From Pseudomonas fluorescens (GTDB lineage: Bacteria; Pseudomonadota; Gammaproteobacteria; Pseudomonadales; Pseudomonadaceae), in assembly GCF_001307275.1 (NCBI RefSeq), contig NZ_CP012831.1, forward strand, positions 2,534,501 to 2,598,500: DNA of 64,000 bases, written 5' to 3'. Below the pieces are notes generated by a model. The model was not told the origin of the DNA. It made no database searches and worked only from the letters and a program-made list of their open reading frames with translations. Position numbers and translations under genes: made by a program. The number at the start of each line of letters is the position of its first letter. Positions within the stretch are counted from its first letter, which is position 1. This document shows, one piece after another, positions 36,458 through 46,204 of this stretch.

Positions 36458-37117
36458 CTAGTGGGCGGCGACAAAGCTGACATGCTCGCCCACATGCAGC
36501 TTCAGGCGTAGCTCATCGGCGATGCCGACCGCCACGCGGTTGAGCCGCTCCAGGGATTCGGCCAGGCCGGGTTCGAGGCTGGTGCTGACCTGGCTGAAAT
36601 GCTCGATGCCCAGGCCAGGCGCCGCGTAAGGGGCGTTGACCAAGGTCCATTGCAAGGTGCTGTTCTTGAGGGCGTCGAGCACTTCTTCGGCGGCATGGCG
36701 TTGCAAATCGTCGTCGGCCTGCTCTTCGTCGAGCACGGCGAAGTCGCCGATCAGGAACAACCGGGGCACGTTCACCACCTGCATGCCGGCGATCAGTGCA
36801 TCCACCGCCAGGACTTGCTCCACCGGGCCGGGAATCAAGGTGCGCTCCACTTGTTCGCTGTTCATCGGCAACCCCGGCGCGTTCAACAGGCACACCACGG
36901 CGCTGGCGCCGGCAACGCTTTGCTTGACCCGCTCCGGGTCGAAAAGATCGCCGGTCTTGGTCCGCAGGCCCGGGCGTGGAGCCAGGGCGGTAAGATCGTC
37001 GAGAATCGCAATGACCTCATGCTGGCGCCGCAGCATTTCAGCCATCAACGCACTGCCGAGGCTGCTCATGGCACCATAGAGCACCACTTTGATGACCGGG
37101 GTTTCAGCGTTTTTCAT
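36458..37117 (-). CDS. NAD(P)-binding atypical SDR / NmrA-like protein
   Basis: The 219-aa protein from ATG 37117 begins MKNAETPVIKVVLYGAMSSL. The first strand VVLYGAMSSLGSALMAEMLR has the G-A-x-x-x-L-G variant of the Rossmann motif; AGASAVVCLLNAP follows. Substrate unknown; family members are often NAD(P)H-dependent reductases or redox sensors. AGAGGAAAACAGCC is the ribosome site. It is divergent from the 112-aa dioxygenase-like gene. Confidence 0.8.
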   Translation of the reverse strand: MKNAETPVIKVVLYGAMSSLGSALMAEMLRRQHEVIAILDDLTALAPRPGLRTKTGDLFDPERVKQSVAGASAVVCLLNAPGLPMNSEQVERTLIPGPVEQVLAVDALIAGMQVVNVPRLFLIGDFAVLDEEQADDDLQRHAAEEVLDALKNSTLQWTLVNAPYAAPGLGIEHFSQVSTSLEPGLAESLERLNRVAVGIADELRLKLHVGEHVSFVAAH

Positions 37118-37201
37118 GGCTGTTTTCCTCTTTAACGCGCATGTAAAGGCTCTGACCCGCGGCAAACGGCGAGGGTTCGGCCTCTTTTCCAAGGAGTACA
37201 G

Positions 37202-37540
37202 ATGCAGCGGATCAAGGGCTACCACGCCCACGTGTATTTCGACGCCAGCACCCTCGACCAGGCGCGGGCCCTGTGCGAGGAAGCGGCGCAGCTGTTCCCG
37301 CTGAAAATGGGCCGTGTCCATCAACGTCCGGTCGGCCCGCACCCGGACTGGAGCTGTCAGTTGGCGTTCGATCCGCAGTACATCGGCGTGGTCCTGCCGT
37401 GGCTGGCGCTGAATCGCAAGGGCCTGGTGATTTTCCTGCACCCGGAGACCGGCGATGACCTGACGGACCACACCGAGCATGCGATCTGGATGGGCGCGGT
37501 GCGGCCGTTGAATCTTTCAGCGTTTAAAGCAAGCACCTGA
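37202..37540 (+). CDS. DOPA 4,5-dioxygenase family protein
   Basis: The 112-aa protein begins MQRIKGYHAHVYFDASTLDQ and carries the family histidines in HAHVYFD, RVHQRPVGPHPDWSCQLAF and HPETGDDLTDHTEHAIWMG. In fungi and plants this fold opens the DOPA ring; in bacteria the role is usually undetermined. Its small size and position, divergent from the SDR-like gene, fit a stand-alone enzyme. Confidence in the fold is good, in the substrate low. Confidence 0.85.
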   Translation: MQRIKGYHAHVYFDASTLDQARALCEEAAQLFPLKMGRVHQRPVGPHPDWSCQLAFDPQYIGVVLPWLALNRKGLVIFLHPETGDDLTDHTEHAIWMGAVRPLNLSAFKAST

Positions 37541-37548
37541 TTGCTGTT

Positions 37549-37639
37549 GTGGCGAGGGAGCTTGCTCCCGCTCGGTCGCGCAGCGGCCGCAAAATCCTGG
37601 GGCCGCTTCGCAGCCCAGCGGGAGCAAGCTCCCTCGCCA
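37549..37639. repeat. REP pair, GTGGCGAGGGAGC type
   Basis: GTGGCGAGGGAGCTTGCTCC and its inverted partner GGGAGCAAGCTCCCTCGCCA enclose a GC-rich centre. The rest of the 37541-37923 gap holds no supported gene; a short ATG ORF at about 37808 (22 codons) is rejected for lack of a ribosome site. Confidence 0.85.
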
Positions 37640-37923
37640 CAACAGCAACACAGACCCGCTTGACCAACCATCAGCCATTGCAACGGCGAAAGCTTGCTGA
37701 AAGCTAGCGCGATTAGGATCACCTCACTTCCGGCAAAAGACCGGTCGGCCAAAAGCGAGTTTTCAAGGCTCGTTCGGCCCTTTTAACAACAACAATGGTG
37801 ATTCTGATGTCCGCTGCTACCCGTCCCGCTGCACCCACTCCATCCGTCCCCCTCGTGCTTTGCATTTCGCGCTGACCTGTCCGGTTCGCCTTTCATAGCC
37901 GCGCCACGCCTGGAGTATTTCCC

Positions 37924-39231
37924 ATGCTGACTTTCCTTGGCTTCGCCATGGTCATCACGTTCATGTTCCTGATCATGACCAAGCGCCTGTCCGCGCTGAT
38001 CGCCCTGATCATCATCCCGATCCTGTTCGCCCTGTTCGGAGGCTTCGCGCCGAAGATCGGCCCGATGATGCTCGAAGGCATCACCAAGCTCGCCCCGACC
38101 GGGGTGATGCTGATGTTCGCGATTCTGTATTTTGCCCTGATGATCGACTCCGGCCTGTTCGACCCGGCCGTGCGCAAGATCCTCAAGCTGGTCAAGGGCG
38201 ACCCGTTGAAAGTTTCGGTCGGTACCGCCGTTCTGGCGCTCGTCGTTTCCCTCGATGGTGACGGCGCGACCACTTACATGATCTGCGTGGCCGCGATGTT
38301 GCCGCTCTACAGCCGTATCGGCATGAGCCCACGCATCATGGCCGGCCTGATCATCCTCGCCGGTGGCGTGATGAACATGACCCCGTGGGGCGGCCCGACG
38401 GCCCGGGCGGCCAGTGCGCTGCATGTGGACCCGTCCGACATCTTCGTGCCGATGATTCCCGCCATGCTGGCCGGCGTCGTGGCGATCCTGGCGATCTCCT
38501 ACATGTACGGCAAACGCGAACGCGCACGCCTGGGTGAATTGCACCTGGCGGGCGACGAGATCGACCACAGCGAAATCAGCGTGTCCCAGTTCCCCGACGC
38601 TCGCCGTCCGAAGCTGATCTGGTTCAACGGCGCGCTGACCCTGGCCCTGATGTGCACCCTGATCGCTGGCCTGTTGCCGCTGCCGGTGCTGTTCATGGTG
38701 GCCTTCAGTATCGCGATGATCGTCAACTACCCGTGCCTGCAACAGCAGAAAGACCGCGTCGCAGCGCACGCCGGCAGTGTGTTGGCGGTGGTCGGGCTGA
38801 TTTTCGCCGCGGGTATCTTCACCGGCATCCTGTCTGGTACCGGCATGGTCGACGCCATGTCCAAGAGCCTGCTGGCGGTCATTCCGGAGTTCCTCGGGCC
38901 TTACCTGGCAGTCATCACTGCGCTGGTGAGCATGCCCTTCACCTTCTTCATGTCTAACGATGCATTTTATTACGGGGTGTTACCGGTTTTGGCCGAAGCC
39001 GCCAGCCACTACGGCATCACCGCCGTTGAAATGGCCCGTGCCTCCATCGTCGGCCAGCCCGTCCACCTGTTAAGCCCGCTGGTTCCGTCGACCTACCTGC
39101 TGGTAGCCTTGGCCGGGATCGAGTTCGGCGATCACCAGCGCTTCACCTTGAAGTGGGCAGTACTGGTTTGCCTGTGCATAATGTTCGCCGCCTTGCTGAT
39201 GGGGATTTTTCCGCTGTTCAGCACTCTATAA
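37924..39231 (+). CDS. CitMHS-family citrate:metal symporter
   Basis: A 435-aa membrane protein with about 11-12 helices and the CitMHS features VSLDGDGATTYMICVAAMLP, GGVMNMTPWGGPTARAASAL and SNDAFYYGVLPVLAEAASHY. These proteins take up divalent metal-citrate complexes. It starts MLTFLGFAMVITFMFLI with a weak ribosome site. It is followed by the TerC gene with no obvious terminator. Confidence 0.92.
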   Translation: MLTFLGFAMVITFMFLIMTKRLSALIALIIIPILFALFGGFAPKIGPMMLEGITKLAPTGVMLMFAILYFALMIDSGLFDPAVRKILKLVKGDPLKVSVGTAVLALVVSLDGDGATTYMICVAAMLPLYSRIGMSPRIMAGLIILAGGVMNMTPWGGPTARAASALHVDPSDIFVPMIPAMLAGVVAILAISYMYGKRERARLGELHLAGDEIDHSEISVSQFPDARRPKLIWFNGALTLALMCTLIAGLLPLPVLFMVAFSIAMIVNYPCLQQQKDRVAAHAGSVLAVVGLIFAAGIFTGILSGTGMVDAMSKSLLAVIPEFLGPYLAVITALVSMPFTFFMSNDAFYYGVLPVLAEAASHYGITAVEMARASIVGQPVHLLSPLVPSTYLLVALAGIEFGDHQRFTLKWAVLVCLCIMFAALLMGIFPLFSTL

Positions 39232-39306
39232 AAGCAACGCTCGCCCTGCCGTGCCGATCTGACAAGAAGGCGCGGCTCGGCCTAACACTCGCTCAAAGGA
39301 ACTCAC

Positions 39307-40074
39307 ATGGAATGGCTGACCAACCCCGAAATCTGGGTTGCCTTCTTTACCTTGACCGCCCTGGAAATCGTCCTGGGCATCGACAACATCATCATGATCT
39401 CGATCCTGGTCAGCCGCATGCCCAAGCACATGCAGGCGCGCACCCGGATCTTCGGCCTGGCGCTGGCCATGATCACGCGGATCCTGTTGCTGTTGTCCAT
39501 CACCTGGGTCATGCGCCTGACGGCGGATTTGTTCGAAGTGTTCGGCCAGGGTATCTCCGGTCGTGACCTGATCCTGTTCTTCGGTGGCCTGTTCCTGCTG
39601 TGGAAAAGCTCCCAGGAGATGTACCACGCGCTGGAAGGCGAAGATGAAACCAACGACGAACCTTCGGGCAAGGGCGGCAACTTCATCTACACCATCATCC
39701 AGATCGCGATCATCGACATCGTGTTCTCCCTGGACTCGGTCATTACCGCGGTCGGCATGGTCTCCCATGTACCGGTGATGGTTGCCGCCATCGTCGTTGC
39801 CGTACTGGTGATGATGCTGGCTTCGGGCACCATCAGCACGTTCATCGACAAGCACCCGTCGCTGAAGATGCTAGCGCTGTCGTTCCTGCTGGTGGTCGGT
39901 ACCGTGCTGATCGCCGAATCGTTCGACGTGCACGTGCCAAAAGGCTACGTCTACTTCGCCATGGCGTTCTCCCTGGCGGTGGAAGCGGTCAACATCAAGA
40001 TGCGTACCGCGATTGCACGCAAGCGCAAACAGCAGGATCCGGTGAAACTGCGCAAGGATGTTCCGGGCCAGTAA
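39307..40074 (+). CDS. TerC-family membrane protein
   Basis: A 255-aa protein with seven or eight helices and the TerC acidic motifs ALEIVLGIDNIIMISILV and IAIIDIVFSLDSVITAVGMV near helices 1 and 5. Family members move or sense divalent metals such as manganese; the exact job here is unknown. It starts behind AAAGGAAC. A clear terminator follows. Confidence 0.93.
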   Translation: MEWLTNPEIWVAFFTLTALEIVLGIDNIIMISILVSRMPKHMQARTRIFGLALAMITRILLLLSITWVMRLTADLFEVFGQGISGRDLILFFGGLFLLWKSSQEMYHALEGEDETNDEPSGKGGNFIYTIIQIAIIDIVFSLDSVITAVGMVSHVPVMVAAIVVAVLVMMLASGTISTFIDKHPSLKMLALSFLLVVGTVLIAESFDVHVPKGYVYFAMAFSLAVEAVNIKMRTAIARKRKQQDPVKLRKDVPGQ

Positions 40075-40094
40075 TGGCATCGGGCATTTGAATG

Positions 40095-40119
40095 AAGGGG
40101 CTCTTTGGAGCCCCTTTTT
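40095..40119 (+). terminator. Intrinsic terminator after the TerC gene
   Basis: AAGGGGCTC, loop TTTG, GAGCCCCTTTTT. Confidence 0.9.
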
Positions 40120-40152
40120 CATGCCCCGAGAAAGGCCGGTGCGCATAACCCT

Positions 40153-40240
40153 GCGGGAGCGAGCTTGCTCGCGATAGCGGTCTGTCAGCCAAAGAAGATG
40201 TTGAATGTCTGGGCCCCATCGCGAGCAAGCTCGCTCCCAC
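40153..40240. repeat. REP pair
   Basis: GCGGGAGCGAGCTTGCTCGC and the inverted GCGAGCAAGCTCGCTCCCAC enclose about 40 bases in the gap before the Na/Pi-type gene. Confidence 0.9.
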
Positions 40241-40398
40241 AGGGGCTGCGGGTGTTTTTTATGACAGTTTTGTTTCAAACGATTCTTTAGCTGTGCAATG
40301 CTGGCGCCCGAACCGTTCGCCAACTACAGCTTAAATACAAGAACGAAGAATGTGGCATCGTCAATTTGTTCCTTTGGGACGCTAACAGGGGGCCTCTC

Positions 40399-42057
40399 AT
40401 GCTGACCCTGCTGAATTTGCTCTCCGCCGTGGCCCTGCTGATCTGGGGCACGCATATCGTGCGTACCGGCATCTTGCGGGTCTACGGCTCGAACCTGCGC
40501 CATGTCATTGGCCAGAACATGTCCCAGCGCTGGCTGGCGTTTATCGCAGGGATCATGGTCACGGCCATGGTCCAGAGCAGTAACGCCACGGCCATGCTCG
40601 TCACCTCGTTCGTCGGCCAGGGCCTGATGGCGTTGACGCCGGCCCTGGCGACCATGCTGGGCGCCGATGTCGGCACCGCGCTGATGGCCCGGGTGCTGAC
40701 CCTCGACCTGTCGTGGCTGTCGCCGCTGCTGATTTTCCTCGGGGTGATTTTTTTCCTCTCGCGCAAACAGACCCGCGTCGGACAAATGGGCCGGGTCGGC
40801 ATCGGTCTGGGCCTGATCATCCTGGCCCTGCAATTGATCGTCGAAGCCGCCGCGCCCATCACCCACGCCCAAGGCGTGAAAGTGATCTTCGCCTCACTGA
40901 CCGGCGATATCCTGCTCGATGCGCTGGTCGGCGCGCTGTTCGCGATGATTTCCTATTCCAGCCTGGCCGCCGTGCTACTGACCGCGACGCTGGCCGGTGC
41001 CGCGGTGATCAGCCTGCCGGTGGCCATCGGCCTGGTGATCGGCGCCAACATCGGCAGCGGCGTATTGGCGTTCCTCAGCACCAGCATGCAGAACACCGCC
41101 GGACGCCAGGTGGCGCTGGGCAGCCTGCTGTACAAGCTGATCGGGCTGTTGTTGATCATTCCGGTGCTCGATCCGCTGGTGGGCTGGCTCGACAGCCTGG
41201 ATTTCAGCCCCCAGGAAACGGTGATCGGTTTTCATCTGCTCTACAACACTGTGCGGTGCCTGGTGCTGCTGCCCAGCGTCGGCCCGATGGCCAGGCTCTG
41301 TGCCTGGCTGCTGCCGGAACGGCCCGAGACCAACGGCACGGCCAAGCCCCGCCACCTGGACCCCACGGCCCTCGCCACCCCGAGCCTGGCGCTGGCCAAC
41401 GCGGCCCGTGAAACCCTGCGCATTGGCGACCTGATCGAGAACATGCTCGAAGCCATGCTGGACGTGCTGCGTGGCCAGCAGACCGCGGTGACCCAGGAAG
41501 TGCGGCGCATGAGCGATGACGTCGAGGCGCTGTGCAGTGCAATCAAGTTGTACATGGCGCAAATGCCCCGTGAAGACCTCAGCGAACAGGACAGCCGCCG
41601 CTGGGCGGAGATCATCGAACTGGCGATCAACCTCAAACTCGCCAGCGACCTGATCGAGCGCATGTTGCGCAAGGTCCAGCAGCAGAAGACCTCGCAGCGC
41701 CGCTCCTTTTCCGATGTGGGCCTGGAAGAGTTGGCGGGGCTGCACAGCCACTTGATCGCCAACCTGCGACTGGGGTTGTCGGTATTCCTCAGCGCCGACC
41801 GGGAAAGCGCCCGCCAGTTGCTACGTGAGAAACGTCGTTTTCGGGCGCAGGAACGGCGCATGGCCCATGCCCATGTCAGCCGCCTGCAACGCAAAGTCGT
41901 CCAAAGCCTGGAGACCAGTTCCCTGCACCTGGAGCTGATTGCCGACATGCGGCGCCTCAATTCGCTGTTTTGCGGCAGCGCCTATGTGGTGCTGGAGACG
42001 GCCGAGATCGGTGCGCTGGCGGCGGATGAAATTAGCGACATTACCCATTCGCCTTGA
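40399..42057 (+). CDS. Na+/phosphate cotransporter family protein (NptA-like) with PhoU-like tail
   Basis: The 552-aa protein from ATG 40399 (MLTLLNLLSAVALLIWGTH) has two Na/Pi repeats with QSSNATAMLVTSFVGQG and the second SYSSLAAVLLTATLAGAA. About residues 310-552 are helical, coiled-coil-like and resemble a PhoU domain. The ATG follows AGGGGG with good spacing. Likely a phosphate transporter or PhoU-coupled sensor. A frame extension upstream is unsupported. Confidence 0.9.
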   Translation: MLTLLNLLSAVALLIWGTHIVRTGILRVYGSNLRHVIGQNMSQRWLAFIAGIMVTAMVQSSNATAMLVTSFVGQGLMALTPALATMLGADVGTALMARVLTLDLSWLSPLLIFLGVIFFLSRKQTRVGQMGRVGIGLGLIILALQLIVEAAAPITHAQGVKVIFASLTGDILLDALVGALFAMISYSSLAAVLLTATLAGAAVISLPVAIGLVIGANIGSGVLAFLSTSMQNTAGRQVALGSLLYKLIGLLLIIPVLDPLVGWLDSLDFSPQETVIGFHLLYNTVRCLVLLPSVGPMARLCAWLLPERPETNGTAKPRHLDPTALATPSLALANAARETLRIGDLIENMLEAMLDVLRGQQTAVTQEVRRMSDDVEALCSAIKLYMAQMPREDLSEQDSRRWAEIIELAINLKLASDLIERMLRKVQQQKTSQRRSFSDVGLEELAGLHSHLIANLRLGLSVFLSADRESARQLLREKRRFRAQERRMAHAHVSRLQRKVVQSLETSSLHLELIADMRRLNSLFCGSAYVVLETAEIGALAADEISDITHSP

Positions 42058-42242
42058 ACAACTGGCGCATTGGTCAGTCAGTAACAATGGCCTGGGCCTG
42101 AAACCGTTCAGCGGCCCGCCTGCTCCCGTTGTCATGAATACTGCATAGATTCGATAGGGGGAGCGAGCCAACTTCGGGCGCGATCCGCCGATGACGGCCT
42201 GCCCAACACCATGGACCTCCACCCAGCCGCCAGGAAGCCCTT

Positions 42243-43634
42243 ATGCGTTGTCTGTTGCTCGCCTTTCTTTTGCTCGGCTCACTGCCCGTGGTTGCCCTGG
42301 ACCGGTTCCAGGTCGAAGGCTATACGCTGCCCAACGGCATGCAGCTGATGCTCAAGCCCGGCACCGAGCGCGGGCATGTGGCGATCCGGCTGGTGGTCGG
42401 CGTGGGCCTGGACGACTTCAGTTGCGCCGACAAGGAACTGCCGCACCTGCTCGAACACCTGCTGTTCAGCGGCGTCGACGACAGTGGTGAAGGCGGCCTG
42501 GAAGAGCGCATGCAGGCCTTGGGTGGCGAATGGAATGCCTTCACCAGCAACGCCGACACCACGTTCGTCATCGAGGCGCCGGCGCGCAATCAACGCAAGG
42601 TGCTGGACCTGCTGCTGACGCTGTTGACCCGCACCCGTATCGACGAAAAAGCCCTGGAGGCGGCCAAGCGGGTGGTGGAACGCGAAGACGGTGGTCACTA
42701 CACCCACCTGCAACGCTGGCTCGATCACCAGGACCTGGGCCACAAGGCCAGCAACCAACTGGCGGTCGAGTTGGGCCTGCGCTGCGCGGAGCGGGCCGAG
42801 GTCCAGCGCCATACCCTCGCCCGCCTCGAACAAGTGCGCAAGGCCTGGTATGCGCCGAACAACATGACGCTGATCGTGGTCGGGGATCTCGACCGACTGC
42901 TGCCCGCCTACCTGGAACGCGCCTTTGGCGAACTCGAGCCGGTGGAACCCAGTGCCCACGAGGCGCTGCCGCAGATCCGCTACAAGGCAGTGACCAAGCG
43001 CAACCTGATCCGTGGCCTGGCCGGCGACAGTGCCAAGCTTCACTGGCTGTTCCCGGAACCGGTGCTGGACGAGCAGCATGACGAAACCTTCGACCTGCTC
43101 AAGGACTACCTGGATTGGGCACTTTATCGCCAACTGCGCCTGGCCCGCGGCCTGTCCTACGGGCCATGGACCGAGCGCGAAGTATTCGGCGGCGTCGGCT
43201 TCTTCAGCCTGAACGCCGACCTGTCCCGCGAAGACCTGCCCGAAGCCGAACAGGCGCTGGAAGAACTGCGCAAGACCTTGCTCAAGGATGGCCTGGACCC
43301 CGCCAGTTTCGTGCGCATCAAACGCGCGGCCATCGCCCATCAGTCCTGGGCGGTTCAAGGTAACAGCGCGCTGGCCGATTACTACTGGGGCGCCTTGGGC
43401 GATTACGAAGACGGTCGCTTCGCCAACCCGGCCGTGCGCCTGCAGGAGGTGAGCCTGGAACAGGCCAACGTGGCCCTGCGCGAACTGCTCAAGGACCCGG
43501 GTTACCTGCGCATCGAGAAGCCTTTGCTCAGTGACGATGAGCTCGTCTGGGGGCTGGGCGGCTTGCTGGGGTTGCTGCTGCTCGGCTTGGTGATGTGGCA
43601 GGTACGCCGGCGGGCCCGACCGAAAGCAGACTGA
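42243..43634 (+). CDS. M16-family metallopeptidase with C-terminal membrane anchor
   Basis: The 463-aa protein has a signal peptide (MRCLLLAFLLLGSLPVVAL) and the inverted zinc motif HLLEH (H68, E71, H72) in LPHLLEHLLFSG. The third ligand is expected in the downstream helix. The second M16 half-domain covers about residues 200-410. A C-terminal hydrophobic helix (GLGGLLGLLLLGLVMWQV) anchors it in a membrane with a short basic tail. This looks like a periplasm-facing, membrane-bound insulinase-type peptidase of unknown substrate. Confidence 0.9.
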   Translation: MRCLLLAFLLLGSLPVVALDRFQVEGYTLPNGMQLMLKPGTERGHVAIRLVVGVGLDDFSCADKELPHLLEHLLFSGVDDSGEGGLEERMQALGGEWNAFTSNADTTFVIEAPARNQRKVLDLLLTLLTRTRIDEKALEAAKRVVEREDGGHYTHLQRWLDHQDLGHKASNQLAVELGLRCAERAEVQRHTLARLEQVRKAWYAPNNMTLIVVGDLDRLLPAYLERAFGELEPVEPSAHEALPQIRYKAVTKRNLIRGLAGDSAKLHWLFPEPVLDEQHDETFDLLKDYLDWALYRQLRLARGLSYGPWTEREVFGGVGFFSLNADLSREDLPEAEQALEELRKTLLKDGLDPASFVRIKRAAIAHQSWAVQGNSALADYYWGALGDYEDGRFANPAVRLQEVSLEQANVALRELLKDPGYLRIEKPLLSDDELVWGLGGLLGLLLLGLVMWQVRRRARPKAD

Positions 43635-43652
43635 AAGAGCGCATCGCGCCCA

Positions 43653-43884
43653 TCGCGGCCAAGCCTTGCTCCCACAGGTTGGGGGAGTCTTCTGTGGGAG
43701 CAAAGCTTGCTCGCGAAAACAGGCCCCTCGATTTCTGAAAGACCGTATCGAGTCCATCATGGGCAAGCCTTGCTCCCACAGGTTGGGGGAGTCTTCCGTG
43801 GGAGCAAAGCTTGCTCGCGAAAACAGGCCCCTCGATTTCTGAAAGACCGTATCGCGTCCATCATGGGCAAGCCTTGCTCCCACA
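43653..43884. repeat. Duplicated REP-like unit, 104-bp period
   Basis: Units with GTGGGAGCAAAGCTTGCTCG begin at 43694 and 43798, each ending in GGGCAAGCCTTGCTCCCACA, with an extra partial inverted arm at about 43653. They are near-identical tandem copies. The 43635-43977 gap has no gene. Confidence 0.9.
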
Positions 43885-43977
43885 GAAAAATCCCTCAGCA
43901 CAAGAGTGCTCGTCACATCGATGCCCTGGCGATACTCTGTCAGGGATATTTCCTACGACTTACTGTGAAACTACCGA

Positions 43978-45003
43978 ATGCAAAACCTGACGGTCTATAT
44001 CCAGCGCATCCTTGAATTGATGAAGCGCTATCCAGGGGTCATTGCGCTCGGTGGTTTCATCTCCGGGGTCGGCAGTTTCATGCTGGTGGACCGCCAGCAG
44101 GGCCTGGCGACCTGGATCGCCATCATGATGCTGGTGAGCTGGCTCTGGCTGATGGTCGAGAACAGCATGACCCGGCTGTTCACGCGGATTTTCAAACGGG
44201 AGATCCCCCAGCCGCTGTTGCGCTACGCCACGCAGATGATTCACCAGGAAAGCCTGTTTTTCGTCCTGCCGTTTTTCTTCATCACCACCACCTGGAACAG
44301 CAGCCAACTGATTTTCACCGGCCTGCTGACGATCGCGGCGCTGATCTCGATCACCGATCCGCTGTACTACAAATGGCTGGCGCCACGGCGCTGGGCGTTC
44401 CTGGCGTTGCACACGCTGACCCTGTTCGCCGCCCTGCTCACCGCGTTGCCGGTCATCCTGCACCTGACCACCGACCAGAGCTTCAAGCTGGCCCTGGGCA
44501 TTGCCATGCTGCTGTCGTTCCCGAGCCTGGCCTCGATCTTCCCGATCCGCACCGTACGCAACGCCCTGGCCATTCTGTGTATCACCGTCGGGATTGGTGC
44601 CGCCGGCTGGGTGCTGCGCTCCTGGGTGCCGCCAGCGACATTGTGGATGACCGAGGTGGCGATCAGCACCCAACTGGAAGACCGCACCCCCGGGGCCAGC
44701 CTCAAGGAAGTCAGCGCCGCCCAGATTCGCGGCAACGGCCTGTACGCCTACACCGCGATCAACGCGCCACGTGGGCTCGACGAGCGGATCTATCACGTCT
44801 GGCAGTTCAACGGTAAGGAAGTGGATCGTATCGCCCTGGACATCCATGGCGGGCGCAAGGAAGGCTATCGCGCCTGGACGCACAAACAGAATTTCCCGGA
44901 CGACCCGACCGGCAAATGGCAGGTGCGGGTGCTGACGGAAAATGGCCAGATGATCGGTGTGCTGCGTTTCAACGTGAGTGCCGCTGCACCCGAAGCAAAA
45001 TGA
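43978..45003 (+). CDS. DUF5924/DUF2914-family membrane protein
   Basis: A 341-aa protein with about seven helices in the first 220 residues (MQNLTVYIQRILELMKRYPG at the start) and a C-terminal soluble domain beginning near residue 235 (AISTQLEDRTPGASLKEVSA to VLTENGQMIGVLRFNVS) that resembles DUF2914. Function unknown. It ends 43 bases before the ABC permease gene and may be cotranscribed with it. Confidence 0.85.
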   Translation: MQNLTVYIQRILELMKRYPGVIALGGFISGVGSFMLVDRQQGLATWIAIMMLVSWLWLMVENSMTRLFTRIFKREIPQPLLRYATQMIHQESLFFVLPFFFITTTWNSSQLIFTGLLTIAALISITDPLYYKWLAPRRWAFLALHTLTLFAALLTALPVILHLTTDQSFKLALGIAMLLSFPSLASIFPIRTVRNALAILCITVGIGAAGWVLRSWVPPATLWMTEVAISTQLEDRTPGASLKEVSAAQIRGNGLYAYTAINAPRGLDERIYHVWQFNGKEVDRIALDIHGGRKEGYRAWTHKQNFPDDPTGKWQVRVLTENGQMIGVLRFNVSAAAPEAK

Positions 45004-45046
45004 TGGCGATTGTGCTATCAGGTAGCGCTGTTCAAGCCGAACGAGC

Positions 45047-46204
45047 ATGGAGCTTATGACCCCCAGCCCCCACATGGGCAGTGCCCGACTCGACACGTCC
45101 GGCTCGCCGGCGCAGCTGTGGATCAGCGGCGACTGGACGCTGGCCCATTACCCACAGCTCAAGCGCCTGGGCGAATCGCTGCGCGGCCGGTACGACGAAA
45201 ACACCCGGATCGACCTCAACGGCCTCGGTGCCCTCGACACCGCCGGGGCCTCGTTACTGGTGGAACTGCTGGGCTCCGAACGGCTGGGCAAGACCACCGA
45301 ACACCCGGACTGCAGTTTGCCGGCAGCCGAGCGCGCGTTGTTGCAGACGGTGTACTGCTCGCTGACGGATTTCTGCGTACCGGACAAAGAACCGAAAGTC
45401 AGCGTCGTGACCCAGTTGCTGACGCGCATCGGCCGCGCCGTGGAGAAGGTCTGGCAGGACACCCTGCAATTGCTCGGTTTTGTCGGCCTGATCCTGGAAA
45501 CCCTGGCCCGCGGGCTGTTTCATCCGCGGCGCTGGCGCATCACGCCAATGGTCGTGCACATCGAGCAGACCGGCCTGGACGCGGCGCCCATCGTGGCCTT
45601 GCTGACGTTCCTGGTGGGCGCGGTGGTGGCCTTTCTCGGGGCGACGGTGCTGGCGGATTTCGGCGCCAGTATCTTTACCGTGGACTTGGTGGCGTTCTCG
45701 TTCCTGCGGGAATTCGGCGTGTTGCTGACGGCGATTCTCATGGCGGGCCGCACTGCCAGCGCTTTCACCGCGCAGATCGGCTCGATGAAGGCCAACGAAG
45801 AAATCGACGCGATCCGCACCCTTGGCCTCGACCCCGTCGAGTTGCTGGTGGTGCCGCGGGTGCTGGCCCTGCTGGTGGCGCTGCCCATGCTGACGTTCGT
45901 GGCCATGCTCTCGGGCATCATTGGCGGCGGTGTCGTGTGTGCGCTGTCGCTGGGCATCTCCCCGGCGATGTTCCTGTCACTGCTGCAATCGGACATTGGC
46001 GTGCAGCACTTCGTGGTGGGGATGGTCAAGGCGCCGATCTTTGCCTTCCTGATCGCTGCCGTGGGCTGCCTGGAAGGCTTCAAGGTCAGCGGCAGCGCCG
46101 AATCGGTCGGGGCCCACACCACCTCCAGCGTGGTGCAGTCGATTTTCGTGGTGATTATGCTGGATGCCGTGGCCGCGCTGTTTTTCATGGAGATGAGCTG
46201 GTGA
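45047..46204 (+). CDS. MlaE-family ABC permease with N-terminal STAS domain
   Basis: A 385-aa protein. Residues 1-about 110 form a STAS-like domain (RIDLNGLGALDTAGASLLVE), followed by the MlaE/YrbE permease with FLVGAVVAFLGATVLADFGA, REFGVLLTAILMAGRTASAF and TAQIGSMKANEEIDAIRTLG, the coupling-helix motif to the ATPase. It forms one operon with the next three genes, and its stop overlaps the GTG of the ATPase gene. Together they move lipids between membranes. Confidence 0.92.
   Translation: MELMTPSPHMGSARLDTSGSPAQLWISGDWTLAHYPQLKRLGESLRGRYDENTRIDLNGLGALDTAGASLLVELLGSERLGKTTEHPDCSLPAAERALLQTVYCSLTDFCVPDKEPKVSVVTQLLTRIGRAVEKVWQDTLQLLGFVGLILETLARGLFHPRRWRITPMVVHIEQTGLDAAPIVALLTFLVGAVVAFLGATVLADFGASIFTVDLVAFSFLREFGVLLTAILMAGRTASAFTAQIGSMKANEEIDAIRTLGLDPVELLVVPRVLALLVALPMLTFVAMLSGIIGGGVVCALSLGISPAMFLSLLQSDIGVQHFVVGMVKAPIFAFLIAAVGCLEGFKVSGSAESVGAHTTSSVVQSIFVVIMLDAVAALFFMEMSW

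Noticed and set aside
37808..37876. 22-codon ORF before the citrate transporter, considered as a leader peptide
   Set aside because: No ribosome site, no regulatory codon run and no adjacent attenuator.
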